Translations under genes and position numbers: made by a program
Shown: positions 1-7,657 of the stretch, one piece after another
Layout: each line of letters opens with the position of its first letter
Position numbering within the stretch: the first letter of the stretch is position 1
The notes under the pieces: generated by a model
The model's input: the letters and a program-made list of their open reading frames with translations, nothing else
Database searches by the model: none
Told to the model about the DNA's origin: nothing
NCBI GenBank assembly: GCA_030535395.1
Contig: JAUNLK010000007.1
Location: 19,759 to 83,758, forward strand
Direction of reading: 5' to 3'
DNA length: 64,000 nucleotides
Source: Tissierellia bacterium
Lineage (GTDB): Bacteria; Bacillota; Clostridia; Tissierellales; Peptoniphilaceae

Positions 1-383
1 TGGAATTTTAAAATCCAAACATTTTTCATCTCAAAAATCTTTAGTTTTCCCCTTTAAAAAGGTAAAGTTTTGGCAAAGATTCCACCGTCCCCCTCCCTCT
101 CTCACACAATTTTCACTATTCCCAAAAATCCCAGAGTTCTGTGTTTAATATACACTTTTAGTGACTTATGTGGTAGAATTAGTTATGCGAAGGTTTTCAT
201 CGCTGGGGCGGGCTCAAGATTCCTTGAACTTCCGCCCCAAGGGAGATTTCCCCGGCTGTCCAAAGGATGCTAGACCGGTCCAGGCCTTGGGCAGCCCCGG
301 GGGCGATCTCTTTAGCCATTGTTTGCGTCTGTGGATCCACCCCCGGGGTGGTTTTGTGGGCGATTAACTCAGGAGGAAAATTT
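1..383 (+). promoter_or_regulatory. Promoter and structured 5' leader of the alanine/glycine symporter gene
   Basis: There is no convincing gene here. The first 170 bases are AT-rich and the rest is GC-rich. An extended -10 element (TGG then TAGAAT) lies at 171-179, so transcription probably starts near 186 and leaves a leader of about 200 nt. The leader holds a strong hairpin, GGGGCGG 205-211 with CCGCCCC 232-238, enclosing TCAAG/CTTGA. It also holds CCACCC/GGGTGG (337-342 with 346-351) followed by TTTT, a weak terminator-like element. ATCGC at 199-203 could pair with either of two GCGAT copies, at 303-307 or at 360-364; the second is just before the ribosome binding site at 371-376. That arrangement suggests switching, but no known riboswitch consensus was recognised. 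Confidence 0.45.
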
Positions 384-1745
384 ATGAGCCGTATTATTCA
401 AGCTATGGTCGATTTATCTGGTATTTTCTGGGGATGGCCACTGTTAATTATCCTGGTTGGTGGAGGGATCTACCTGACGGTTAAACTGGGATTCTTCCAA
501 ATTCGCTATTTCCCCTACATTATGAAAAACACCTTTGGTAATATGTTCAAAAAGTCGGAGGGGGAAGGTACGGTATCCGCCTATCAAGCTGCCACCACCG
601 CTCTGGCTTCCAGTATTGGGGCTTCCAATATCGTTGGGGTGCCCGTAGCCATTGCCATGGGTGGTCCCGGCGCCATCTTCTGGATGTGGATGACCGCCAT
701 TGTAGGTATGGGCACCAAATTCGTGGAAATTGCCCTGGGGATCAAGTACCGTGAAGTCAACGAAAAAGGGGAATATGTTGGCGGCGCCATGTACTACTTA
801 AAGAACTCCAAGCTCCCCTTCTTGGGACCCCTGTTCGCCTTCTTCCTTATGATTGAAATTGCCCCCTCCATTTCCACCCAAACCCTCACCTATATTCAAA
901 ATGCTGAGCACTTGGGCATCAATAAATACCTGGCCCTTGGGGTCTTTTTAGTCATCGTGGCCCTGGTGGTCTTCGGCGGGATCAAATCCATTGCCAATGT
1001 AACCGACAAGCTCGTTCCCATTATGGCCGTCGTTTACCTCATTGGTGGACTCATTGTTATTTTTGCCAATATTGGACAGCTCCCCGCTGCCTTCGGCTCC
1101 ATTTTCAAGAATGCCTTCACCCCCACCGCTGCCGTAGGTGGTTTCTCCGGTGCCGCCGTCATGGCCGGTATCCGCAACGGTTTGGCCAGAGGGGCCTACT
1201 CCAACGAAGCCGGTATGGGTACTTCCCCCACCGGTCACAGTGCCGCCACTGTTGAGATTCCCGCACAACAGGGGATCTGGGCCGTCTTTGAAATCTTTGT
1301 AGATACCATTCTCGTTTGTACCGTAACCGCTCTGGTGATTTTGGTTTCCAATGTTTGGACGGAAATCCCCTCTGAGGCTGCAGCTACCATGCCCGCCGTT
1401 GCCTTTGGCAATGTCGTTGGACAAAACTTCGGTGGCGCTCTGGTGGCCATTGCCCTGATGCTCTTCGTACTTTCCACCGTCATCGTCATCATCTACTTCG
1501 GTGAGAAACAAGCGGAATTCCTCTTTGGCACCAAGGCCTCCATTGTGGCCCGTGGCATCTATGTTCTCTTCATCATCCTGGGCGTGGTCCTCAACCTGAG
1601 CACCCTCTACTCCCTCCTGGACTTCATGCTGGCCCTGGTCATCATTCCCAATATGATCGGTATCATCATGATGGCAGACGAGGCCGTGGAACTGAAGGAT
1701 CAGCTCTTCAAGGATCCCAAGTACTATCCCAACGCCAAAAAATAA
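384..1745 (+). CDS. Alanine/glycine:cation symporter (AgcS family)
   Basis: This 453-residue integral membrane protein belongs to the AgcS family (amino acid-polyamine-organocation fold), which imports alanine or glycine with Na+. It shows about 11 hydrophobic segments. Family-typical stretches are the Ala/Ser/Gly-rich segment near residues 65-80 (ATTALASSIGASN) and the motif RGAYSNEAGMGTSP in the middle. The start is ATG 384, placed by AGGAGG at 371-376. A longer reading from 267 would run through the leader and has no such site. The gene is alone on this strand and is followed by a strong terminator. The substrate (alanine versus glycine) cannot be told from sequence. Confidence 0.9.
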   Translation: MSRIIQAMVDLSGIFWGWPLLIILVGGGIYLTVKLGFFQIRYFPYIMKNTFGNMFKKSEGEGTVSAYQAATTALASSIGASNIVGVPVAIAMGGPGAIFWMWMTAIVGMGTKFVEIALGIKYREVNEKGEYVGGAMYYLKNSKLPFLGPLFAFFLMIEIAPSISTQTLTYIQNAEHLGINKYLALGVFLVIVALVVFGGIKSIANVTDKLVPIMAVVYLIGGLIVIFANIGQLPAAFGSIFKNAFTPTAAVGGFSGAAVMAGIRNGLARGAYSNEAGMGTSPTGHSAATVEIPAQQGIWAVFEIFVDTILVCTVTALVILVSNVWTEIPSEAAATMPAVAFGNVVGQNFGGALVAIALMLFVLSTVIVIIYFGEKQAEFLFGTKASIVARGIYVLFIILGVVLNLSTLYSLLDFMLALVIIPNMIGIIMMADEAVELKDQLFKDPKYYPNAKK

Positions 1746-1843
1746 GGCGGTACACTGGATGGACCTGGACCCATCTTGGGAGGCTGAGCTGGGGCAGTTT
1801 CTCTCAGCAGCTGCCTCGAAGGAACTTCACATTGTTTGAATTG

Positions 1844-1881
1844 AAAATGGCTTCAGAGCTTAAGGCTCTGAAGCCATTTTT
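1844..1881 (+). terminator. Rho-independent terminator of the symporter gene
   Basis: A near-perfect stem (1844-1859 with 1865-1881, loop TTAAG) runs into T-rich sequence. Confidence 0.9.
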
Positions 1882-1914
1882 GTTTCCTACTCACGGATGG
1901 GCCCAACGATTTTT

Positions 1915-1957
1915 ACATTTAAAAGTGGCAGAGAGCTTTTGAAACGCTCTGCCACTT
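1915..1957 (-). terminator. Terminator of the amaP-DUF2273-asp23 operon
   Basis: An 11-bp inverted repeat (1923-1933 with 1947-1957) is followed on the minus strand by a short T tract. It converges with the symporter terminator. Confidence 0.75.
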
Positions 1958-1996
1958 CTATGGGTCCAAAAAAACGAGGGCGCCTCTATTTTCAAA

Positions 1997-2617
1997 TTAC
2001 CACATGGGATTTTGGGGATAGGGGCCGGGGCCATAGCCGGGATTTTGGCGGGGTGGATTGGCCTCGCTGCTCTGTTTTTTCCGCTTCTGCTCCTCGAAGT
2101 CCTTCTTGGTCATGACGTCCACCACTTCCAAGTTGAGCTCCACCAAATTGAGTCCCGTCATCAATTGGAGCTGATCGGAGGCGTATTTTCTCAGCTCATT
2201 GAAGATGCGGGGGGCCGATTGGCCAAATTCCAGGAGCATCTTCACATTTAAGATCACATCCCGATCGGAGACGGTGGCATCCACTCCCTTGGTCTCATCG
2301 CCACCGCCGAAGTTGAAGCTCTCCTGGAGGCCGCTGATGATGCCCCCCTTGAGGTCCAGTACCCCCTGAATGTCCCGGGCGGCCAGGGCCACAATCTTTT
2401 CCACTACGGAGTCGTTGAAGGTGAGGCTGTCCCGATAGCCCTCCCCTCCGTCCACATCCTGGGGATGGGTGGCGTCGCTGTTTTTCTCGGCATAGACATC
2501 GTCCTTCAAGTATTCAGCATCTCCGGGTTTTGCCTTGGCTTCGGGTTGCAGGGAGTCTGGTTTGTTTTCTTCCACGGGATCTACATATTGATTGTCGTTG
2601 TATTTTTTATCTTCCAT
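1997..2617 (-). CDS. Asp23/Gls24 family envelope stress protein
   Basis: This 206-residue protein carries an Asp23/Gls24 domain at about residues 64-170, with the typical opening (SLTFNDSVVEKIVALAARDIQGV) shortened here to its start and the later ELRKYASDQLQLMTGL stretch. The first 60 residues are acidic and disordered. The last 35 are rich in Gly, Pro, Asn and Gln. Asp23 proteins form an abundant network under the membrane, tethered by AmaP. This is the third gene of the amaP-DUF2273-asp23 operon, 13 bp after the DUF2273 gene, and a terminator follows. The Gly/Pro-rich tail is not a usual family feature. Confidence 0.9.
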   Translation of the reverse strand: MEDKKYNDNQYVDPVEENKPDSLQPEAKAKPGDAEYLKDDVYAEKNSDATHPQDVDGGEGYRDSLTFNDSVVEKIVALAARDIQGVLDLKGGIISGLQESFNFGGGDETKGVDATVSDRDVILNVKMLLEFGQSAPRIFNELRKYASDQLQLMTGLNLVELNLEVVDVMTKKDFEEQKRKKQSSEANPPRQNPGYGPGPYPQNPMW

Positions 2618-2630
2618 GATCTACGCTCCT

Positions 2631-2954
2631 TTAACCTAAATTTTGTAAAAATCGCAATACCCTGGGATTTCGGTCTAAAAATCCACCGATGAGATAGCCG
2701 ATAAAGACCAGGACCGACAGTAGGAGGGTCTGGAAAAATCCCAAAGCTAGAATGAGGATCCCCAGAATGAGGCCCAGGGCCATGGACAGCAGGGTCCGGG
2801 GGTAGCGCCACAGGGTGTAGCACACTCTGGGGTGGTCCATGAGGCCCCTCTTGGGGGAAAAGTGCTGGGGCCGGGGGCCCTGTAATTGGCCCAGTTCAAA
2901 ATCGCCAATATATACAAAGTCACTGCGGCCGTTCTCTTTGGTGTATAGCCTCAT
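2631..2954 (-). CDS. DUF2273 small membrane protein
   Basis: This 107-residue protein has two closely spaced hydrophobic segments at about residues 55-92, ending in GYLIGGFLDR, as in DUF2273 proteins. That family is regularly found between amaP and asp23. Members are usually about 60-80 residues; here an N-terminal hydrophilic extension of about 45 residues is present (YTKENGRSDF onward). The ATG overlaps the amaP stop codon by 4 bp (ATGA). Its role is unknown, but context places it in the Asp23 envelope complex. Confidence 0.8.
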   Translation of the reverse strand: MRLYTKENGRSDFVYIGDFELGQLQGPRPQHFSPKRGLMDHPRVCYTLWRYPRTLLSMALGLILGILILALGFFQTLLLSVLVFIGYLIGGFLDRNPRVLRFLQNLG

Positions 2955-3526
2955 GACCCACCTCCCTCCCCTGAACTCTCATGGTGCTGGGGCTGATCTT
3001 CCTGAATCACTTTCACCGTGACTTCCTGGACTTCCAGGCCCACAAAGTGCTCCAGATCCCCCTTGAGCTGCTGTTGAATTTTCTCTGCAGTTTCCGCCAA
3101 TGGGCTCCCGGGCTTCAGTTGAACCTCCGCCTGAGCGTCAATGCGGGGGGGATCCCCCCGGAGAATTCGCACATCGGCAGTGGACCGGAGCACCTGAGGG
3201 CAGCGGTCCAGGGCGTACTTGGCCACTCGGTCCATGGAGGCCTCAGTGAGGAGGACCTCCCCCTGGGGGTACTCCAGACTCAGGCTGTTCTCCCTCTTTT
3301 TGGAAAAGAGGGCCCTTAATATGAGAAACAGACCGTAGAAGACCAGGATGGCAAAGAGGGCCGAGATGCCGTAAAAGGCCCACTCCTCGTGGAGCCGGGG
3401 GCCAATGGCCCTCTGGGCCCCTCCCAGGCCCAAGAGTTTTCCGTAGGCGCTCAAGAAGAATACGGTGGCAAACACCAGTAGGATCAGACCAATGAGAAAA
3501 TCCATGATCTTTTTTCCCATTCTCAT
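2951..3526 (-). CDS. amaP: Alkaline shock response membrane anchor protein AmaP
   Basis: This 191-residue protein has an N-terminal transmembrane segment (about 10-30), a second at about 58-78, and a cytosolic C-terminal domain related to Asp23. That matches AmaP, the membrane anchor that recruits Asp23. The ATG at 3526 is chosen because GGGGAGGAAT lies just upstream; an upstream extension to 3655 would run into the valS terminator. It is the first gene of the amaP-DUF2273-asp23 operon. The C-terminus is acidic and Gly/His-rich. Confidence 0.85.
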   Translation of the reverse strand: MRMGKKIMDFLIGLILLVFATVFFLSAYGKLLGLGGAQRAIGPRLHEEWAFYGISALFAILVFYGLFLILRALFSKKRENSLSLEYPQGEVLLTEASMDRVAKYALDRCPQVLRSTADVRILRGDPPRIDAQAEVQLKPGSPLAETAEKIQQQLKGDLEHFVGLEVQEVTVKVIQEDQPQHHESSGEGGGS

Positions 3527-3634
3527 GTATTCCTCCCCTCTGTACAGTTGAATATATACCGGTTTACAATATTTTCTTACCCAAAGAAAAGCTCCTAAAC
3601 ACGGAAAATGGCCATTTCTTCCGGAAAAATCTCC

Positions 3635-3664
3635 AAAAAAAAGAGGAAGGGGCATCCCTTCCTC
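3635..3664 (-). terminator. Terminator of valS
   Basis: Stem GAGGAAGG/CCTTCCTC (3657-3664 with 3643-3650) is followed by eight T residues on the minus strand. Confidence 0.9.
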
Positions 3665-3675
3665 TCGCCTGTTGA

Positions 3676-6312
3676 TTAAATTTTTGCCTGAAGCTCCCCT
3701 TGGCGCTCCTGGAGTTTTTCCACCATTTCTCGGTATTTTTCCACTTTGTCCCGCTCGGCCTGCACCACTTCGGCCTTGGCCTTGCTGACGAAGTTTTCAT
3801 TGGAGAGTTTCCGCTGGGCCCGCTGGAGCTCGTCCTGGGCCTTTTCCAGTTCCCGGGCCACTCGCTCCAGTTCCTTGGCGTAGTCCACCAGGTCCTTCAT
3901 GGGGAGGAGGAGTTCGGCGCCGTCCAGTACTACAGTGAGGGCGTCCTCGTCCAATTCCCCTTCCAGGGCCTCCACCTGGGTGATATTGGCCAGGGTCTTG
4001 AAGTGGCGCCCCTCATTTTGGATGAGGGCCACCCGCTCATCACTGCCCCGTACATAGAGGGGGCTCTTTCTAAAGGGCTCGATGTCCATTTCCGCCTTGG
4101 CATTGCGAAGGGCCCGAATGGCCTCCTGAACATAGGCGATGTCGGCCATTTCCTTGGTCCCCTCCCAGGGTCCCAACTGGGGCCATTGAGCCACAATGAG
4201 GTCCTCCTTGCGGCCGGGGAGATAGCTCCAAATTTCCTCGGTGATAAAGGGCATAAAGGGGTGGAGGAGTTTCAAAATGTCCTCCAGGACATAGATGAGG
4301 ACGGCATAGACCTCCTCCCGGTCCTGGGTGTCCTCCCCGTAGAGGCGGGGCTTCACCATTTCAATGTACCAGTCGCAGAAGTCCTCCCAGATGAAGTCGT
4401 GGATGGTGTCGGCGGCAAAGCCAAATTCAAAGGCCTCCAGCTTTTCCGTCACCGTGGTAATGGTGCGGTTGAGCTTGGCCAGAATCCACTTGTCCTCGCT
4501 GATGAGTCTCGCGGGGTCGATGGTGGCATTTTGGAAGTCCTCGGGGAGATTCATGAGGACAAAGCGGGCGGCATTCCAGAGCTTGTTGCAGAAATTCCGA
4601 TTGCTCTCCACTTTCTTCATAATAAAGCGCTGGTCCCCCCCGGGGGCAGTCCCCGTGCAGAGGGTGAAGCGGAGGGCGTCGGTGCCGTACTCGTCGATGA
4701 CGTCCAGGGGGTCGATGCCATTGCCCAGGGACTTACTCATCTTCCGGCCCTCCTCGTCCCGCACCAGACCCGTGAGGTAGACGTGGTCGAAGGGGAGCTT
4801 TCCCGTCTGCTCCAGGGCGCTGAAGACCATGCGAATCACCCAGAAGAAGATGATGTCGTAGCCGGTGATGAGGACATCGGTGGGATAGAAGTACTCATAG
4901 TCCGCCGTCTCCTTGGGCCAGCCCAGGACCGAGAAGGGCCACAGGGCCGAGGAGAACCAGGTGTCCAGGGTGTCGGGGTCCCGGTGGACCTTGGAGGAGC
5001 CGCAGGCGGTACACTCATGGATCTCCTCCTTGGAGACCATCACTTCCCCGCAGTCGTCACAGTAGTAGACGGGGAGCTGGTGGCCCCACCAGAGCTGCCG
5101 GGAGATGGTCCAGTCCCGGATATTTTCCAGCCAGTGGCTGTAGATTTTGCCGAAGCGATCGGGGATGATATTGAGATCCCCGTCGGTGTAGGCCTTGAGG
5201 GCGGGCTCCGCCAGAGATTTCATCTCCACAAACCACTGCTTGGAGAGGAGGGGCTCGATGACGGTCTTACAGCGCTCACAGTGACCAATGGCATTGTGGT
5301 GGCTCTCTTCCTTGACGAAGAAGCCCCCCTCGGTGAAGTCCTGGATAATGGCCTTCCGGGCATCGTAGCGGTCGAGACCTGCGTACTTGCCGGCCTCGTC
5401 GTTTAAAGTGGCCGTTTCATCCATAATGATTCTGTGGCCCAAATTGTGGCGGGCCCCCACCTCAAAGTCGTTGGGATCGTGGGAGGGGGTGATCTTCACG
5501 GCACCAGTGCCAAACTCCCGGTCCACATATTCATCGGCCACAATGGGAATGAGGCGGTCCAAAATGGGGAGGCGGACCATCTTTCCCACCAGGTGCTGAT
5601 AGCGCTCGTCCTCGGGGTGTACGGCCACGGCCATATCCCCGGGGATGGTCTCGGGGCGGGTGGTGGAAATTTCAATGAAGCTGTCCTCCCCCTCCACGGG
5701 ATAGCGGAAGGTCCAAATTTTGCCGTCCTGCTCCTCGTGTTCCACTTCGGCATCGGAGAGGGCCGTCTTGTCGTGGGGACACCAGTTGATGATTCTGTGG
5801 CCCCGGTAGATGAGGCCCTTTTCGTAGAGGCGCACAAAGACCTCCAGCACGGCATCGGAGAGGTCCTCGTCCAGGGTGAAGCGCTCCCGGTCCCAGTCAC
5901 AGGAGACCCCCAGCTTCTTCAGCTGATTTTTAATATTGCCGCCGTACTCCTCGGTCCAGGCCCAGGCCTCCTCCAGGAATTTCTCCCGGCCCAATTCCTC
6001 CTTGGTGATCCCTCGCTGGGCCAGTCGCTCCACCACTTTCACCTCGGTGGAGATGGAGGCGTGGTCGGTGCCGGGGACCCAGAGGGCAGCGTAGCCCGCC
6101 ATTCGCTTGTAGCGAATGAGGATGTCCTGGAGGGTGTTGTTCATGGCGTGACCCATGTGGAGATTCCCCGTCACATTGGGTGGGGGCATGACAATGGTGA
6201 AGGGCTTCTTCGCGGGATCGATCTCGGGGTGGAAGGCGCCGGATGCCATCCAGTGACTGTAGAGTCGCTCCTCAAAGTCCTTGGGTTCGTAGACTTTTTT
6301 CATTCTTTCCAT
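3676..6312 (-). CDS. valS: Valyl-tRNA synthetase
   Basis: This class Ia synthetase of about 878 residues charges tRNA-Val with valine. It has the HIGH-type motif HMGH (about 52-55) after PPPNVTG, an editing (CP1) domain with TTRPET, the KMSKS motif, and a C-terminal coiled-coil arm of about 60 residues rich in Glu, Lys and Arg. The length fits the family. ATG 6312 is preferred, but ATG 6303 (spacing 12 from GAGGAG) is also possible; the longer reading from 6342 overlaps the leader. Expression is controlled by a T-box leader with its own promoter. Confidence 0.97.
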   Translation of the reverse strand: MERMKKVYEPKDFEERLYSHWMASGAFHPEIDPAKKPFTIVMPPPNVTGNLHMGHAMNNTLQDILIRYKRMAGYAALWVPGTDHASISTEVKVVERLAQRGITKEELGREKFLEEAWAWTEEYGGNIKNQLKKLGVSCDWDRERFTLDEDLSDAVLEVFVRLYEKGLIYRGHRIINWCPHDKTALSDAEVEHEEQDGKIWTFRYPVEGEDSFIEISTTRPETIPGDMAVAVHPEDERYQHLVGKMVRLPILDRLIPIVADEYVDREFGTGAVKITPSHDPNDFEVGARHNLGHRIIMDETATLNDEAGKYAGLDRYDARKAIIQDFTEGGFFVKEESHHNAIGHCERCKTVIEPLLSKQWFVEMKSLAEPALKAYTDGDLNIIPDRFGKIYSHWLENIRDWTISRQLWWGHQLPVYYCDDCGEVMVSKEEIHECTACGSSKVHRDPDTLDTWFSSALWPFSVLGWPKETADYEYFYPTDVLITGYDIIFFWVIRMVFSALEQTGKLPFDHVYLTGLVRDEEGRKMSKSLGNGIDPLDVIDEYGTDALRFTLCTGTAPGGDQRFIMKKVESNRNFCNKLWNAARFVLMNLPEDFQNATIDPARLISEDKWILAKLNRTITTVTEKLEAFEFGFAADTIHDFIWEDFCDWYIEMVKPRLYGEDTQDREEVYAVLIYVLEDILKLLHPFMPFITEEIWSYLPGRKEDLIVAQWPQLGPWEGTKEMADIAYVQEAIRALRNAKAEMDIEPFRKSPLYVRGSDERVALIQNEGRHFKTLANITQVEALEGELDEDALTVVLDGAELLLPMKDLVDYAKELERVARELEKAQDELQRAQRKLSNENFVSKAKAEVVQAERDKVEKYREMVEKLQERQGELQAKI

Positions 6313-6344
6313 AATCTCCTCTTTCCTCCTGATTCTGGGCAATG

Positions 6345-6545
6345 CCCTAAAAATAAAAAATCCCGCCCCATAAAGGACGAGATTTTCGCGGTACCACCTT
6401 TTTTCCGCGGAAAACCCGCGGCACTTTGACAGATAACGGCTGCTACCGTAGCAATGCTAAACTGGAGGGCAACCCGTCCCTCCCGCCACAGGTGCTCACA
6501 GCGCCCCACCCTCTCTGAAGTGGCCTTTGGAAGAACTCCTCCCTC
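6345..6545 (-). promoter_or_regulatory. T-box leader of valS
   Basis: The conserved T-box sequence GGTGGTACCGCG is at 6398-6387. Stem I elements AGAGAG and GGTGG lie upstream near 6515, and a terminator (6386-6351) with a T run follows. An uncharged tRNA pairs with the T-box bulge and the specifier codon to prevent termination. The best specifier candidate is GTT (Val) at 6473-6471, just before CCCTC, which can pair with GAGGG at the base of stem I; this assignment is inferred. Confidence 0.92.
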
Positions 6546-6564
6546 GTTCCGTTTTATGCTTTTT

Positions 6565-6590
6565 TATTATTATAAAGGGGCCTGGGCCCC
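6565..6590 (-). terminator. Possible trpS terminator inside the valS promoter spacer
   Basis: Hairpin GGGGCC-CA-GGCCCC (6590-6577) is followed on the minus strand by an AT-rich tract with interrupted T residues. It overlaps the valS promoter. Confidence 0.45.
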
Positions 6591-6597
6591 ACGTCAA
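6569..6597 (-). promoter_or_regulatory. Promoter of the valS T-box transcript
   Basis: The -35 TTGACG (6597-6592) and -10 TATAAT (6574-6569) are separated by exactly 17 bp. The spacer itself forms the palindrome GGGGCCCAGGCCCC, which probably also serves as the end of trpS. Confidence 0.85.
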
Positions 6598-6629
6598 ACC
6601 CCAGTGGCGGAACCACTCCAGGGGCGTGC

Positions 6630-7622
6630 CTAGTATCTGCCCACAAAGCCCACTTTCCGGTAGACCTTCCTGAGGGTCTTCCGGGCCAGGGCCGAGGCCC
6701 GCTGGGCGCCGTCCTTGTAGATGGCCTCCAGTGCCTCCTTGTCCTGGCGGAGCTCATGGAAGCGCTCCTGAATGGGACTGAGCTCTGCGATGATGGACTC
6801 GGCCACTTCCTCCTTGAGGGCGGCGTAATTTTTCCCTTCAAAGTGCTGGAGGGCCTCCTGGGCGGTGATCTTTTCGAAGGCGGCGTAGATGTCCAAAAGA
6901 TTCTTCACTCCGGGCTGCTCGTCGCTGTAGCGAATGACCCCCTCGGAGTCGGTGACCGCCCGGGAGATCTTCCGGCGAATGGTGTCGGCATCGTCCAGAA
7001 TGAGGATGAAGCCATTGGCATTGTCGTCGGACTTGCTCATCTTCTTGCTGGGCTCCTGGAGGCTCATGACCCGGGCCCCCACCTTGGGTGCCATGATGTC
7101 CGGCAGGGTGAAGGTCTCGGAGTAGTGGCTGTTGAAGCGCTGAGCGATGTCTCGAGTGAGCTCAATGTGCTGGCGCTGGTCCTCTCCCACGGGGACCAGG
7201 GAGGCCTGATAGAGGAGGATGTCCGCTGCCATGAGAACGGGGTAGTTGAGGAGCCCCGCCAGGACCTCCTTCTGCTTTTGGGCCTTATCCTTGTACTGGG
7301 TCATGCGATTGAGCTGTCCCACCCCCACCATGGTGTTTAAAATCCAGCCCAGCTCCACATGCTCCGGCACATGGGACTGAATGTAGATGATGGACTTCTC
7401 GGGATCCAGCCCACAGGCGAGATACAGGGCCAAGAGGTCCAGGGTGTTCTTTCTCAGGGTGGCGGGCACCTGGGGCACGGTGATGGCGTGCATGTCCACG
7501 ATGCAGTAGAGGCAGTTGTACTCCTCCTGGAGCTCGGCAAAATTGGACAGGGCCCCGATGTAGTTGCCAATGGTCAGAGAGCCGGAGGGCTGAATACCTG
7601 AGTATACGATTTTCTTATCCAT
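6630..7622 (-). CDS. trpS: Tryptophanyl-tRNA synthetase
   Basis: This 330-residue class Ic synthetase has the HIGH-type motif GSLTIGNYIGA near the N-terminus and the KMSKS motif (KKMSKSDDN) at about 195. Its length is normal for the family. It charges tRNA-Trp, and the tRNA-Trp(CCA) gene is also in this window at 30.9 kb. ATG 7622 begins the usual family start MDKKIVYSGIQPSG and has AAGGAAG upstream; the longer reading to 7661 has no support. It is the second gene after the deaminase, 35 bp downstream, with no separate promoter seen. Confidence 0.96.
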   Translation of the reverse strand: MDKKIVYSGIQPSGSLTIGNYIGALSNFAELQEEYNCLYCIVDMHAITVPQVPATLRKNTLDLLALYLACGLDPEKSIIYIQSHVPEHVELGWILNTMVGVGQLNRMTQYKDKAQKQKEVLAGLLNYPVLMAADILLYQASLVPVGEDQRQHIELTRDIAQRFNSHYSETFTLPDIMAPKVGARVMSLQEPSKKMSKSDDNANGFILILDDADTIRRKISRAVTDSEGVIRYSDEQPGVKNLLDIYAAFEKITAQEALQHFEGKNYAALKEEVAESIIAELSPIQERFHELRQDKEALEAIYKDGAQRASALARKTLRKVYRKVGFVGRY

Positions 7623-7657
7623 ACTTCCTTCTTTCGAGAGATTCACAGAGTGGCAGT

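Noticed and set aside
267..383. N-terminal extension of the symporter from 267
   Set aside because: It runs through the structured leader; ATG 384 has a perfect AGGAGG and gives the family start.
186..383. Glycine riboswitch before the symporter
   Set aside because: The expected tandem aptamer motifs (GCCGAAGG-like and CTCTCAGG-like) are absent.
3700..5406. Long plus-strand open frame (568 aa) opposite valS
   Set aside because: It is a shadow of the GC-rich valS coding frame: low-complexity Gly/Leu/His/Val composition, no ribosome binding site and no family features.
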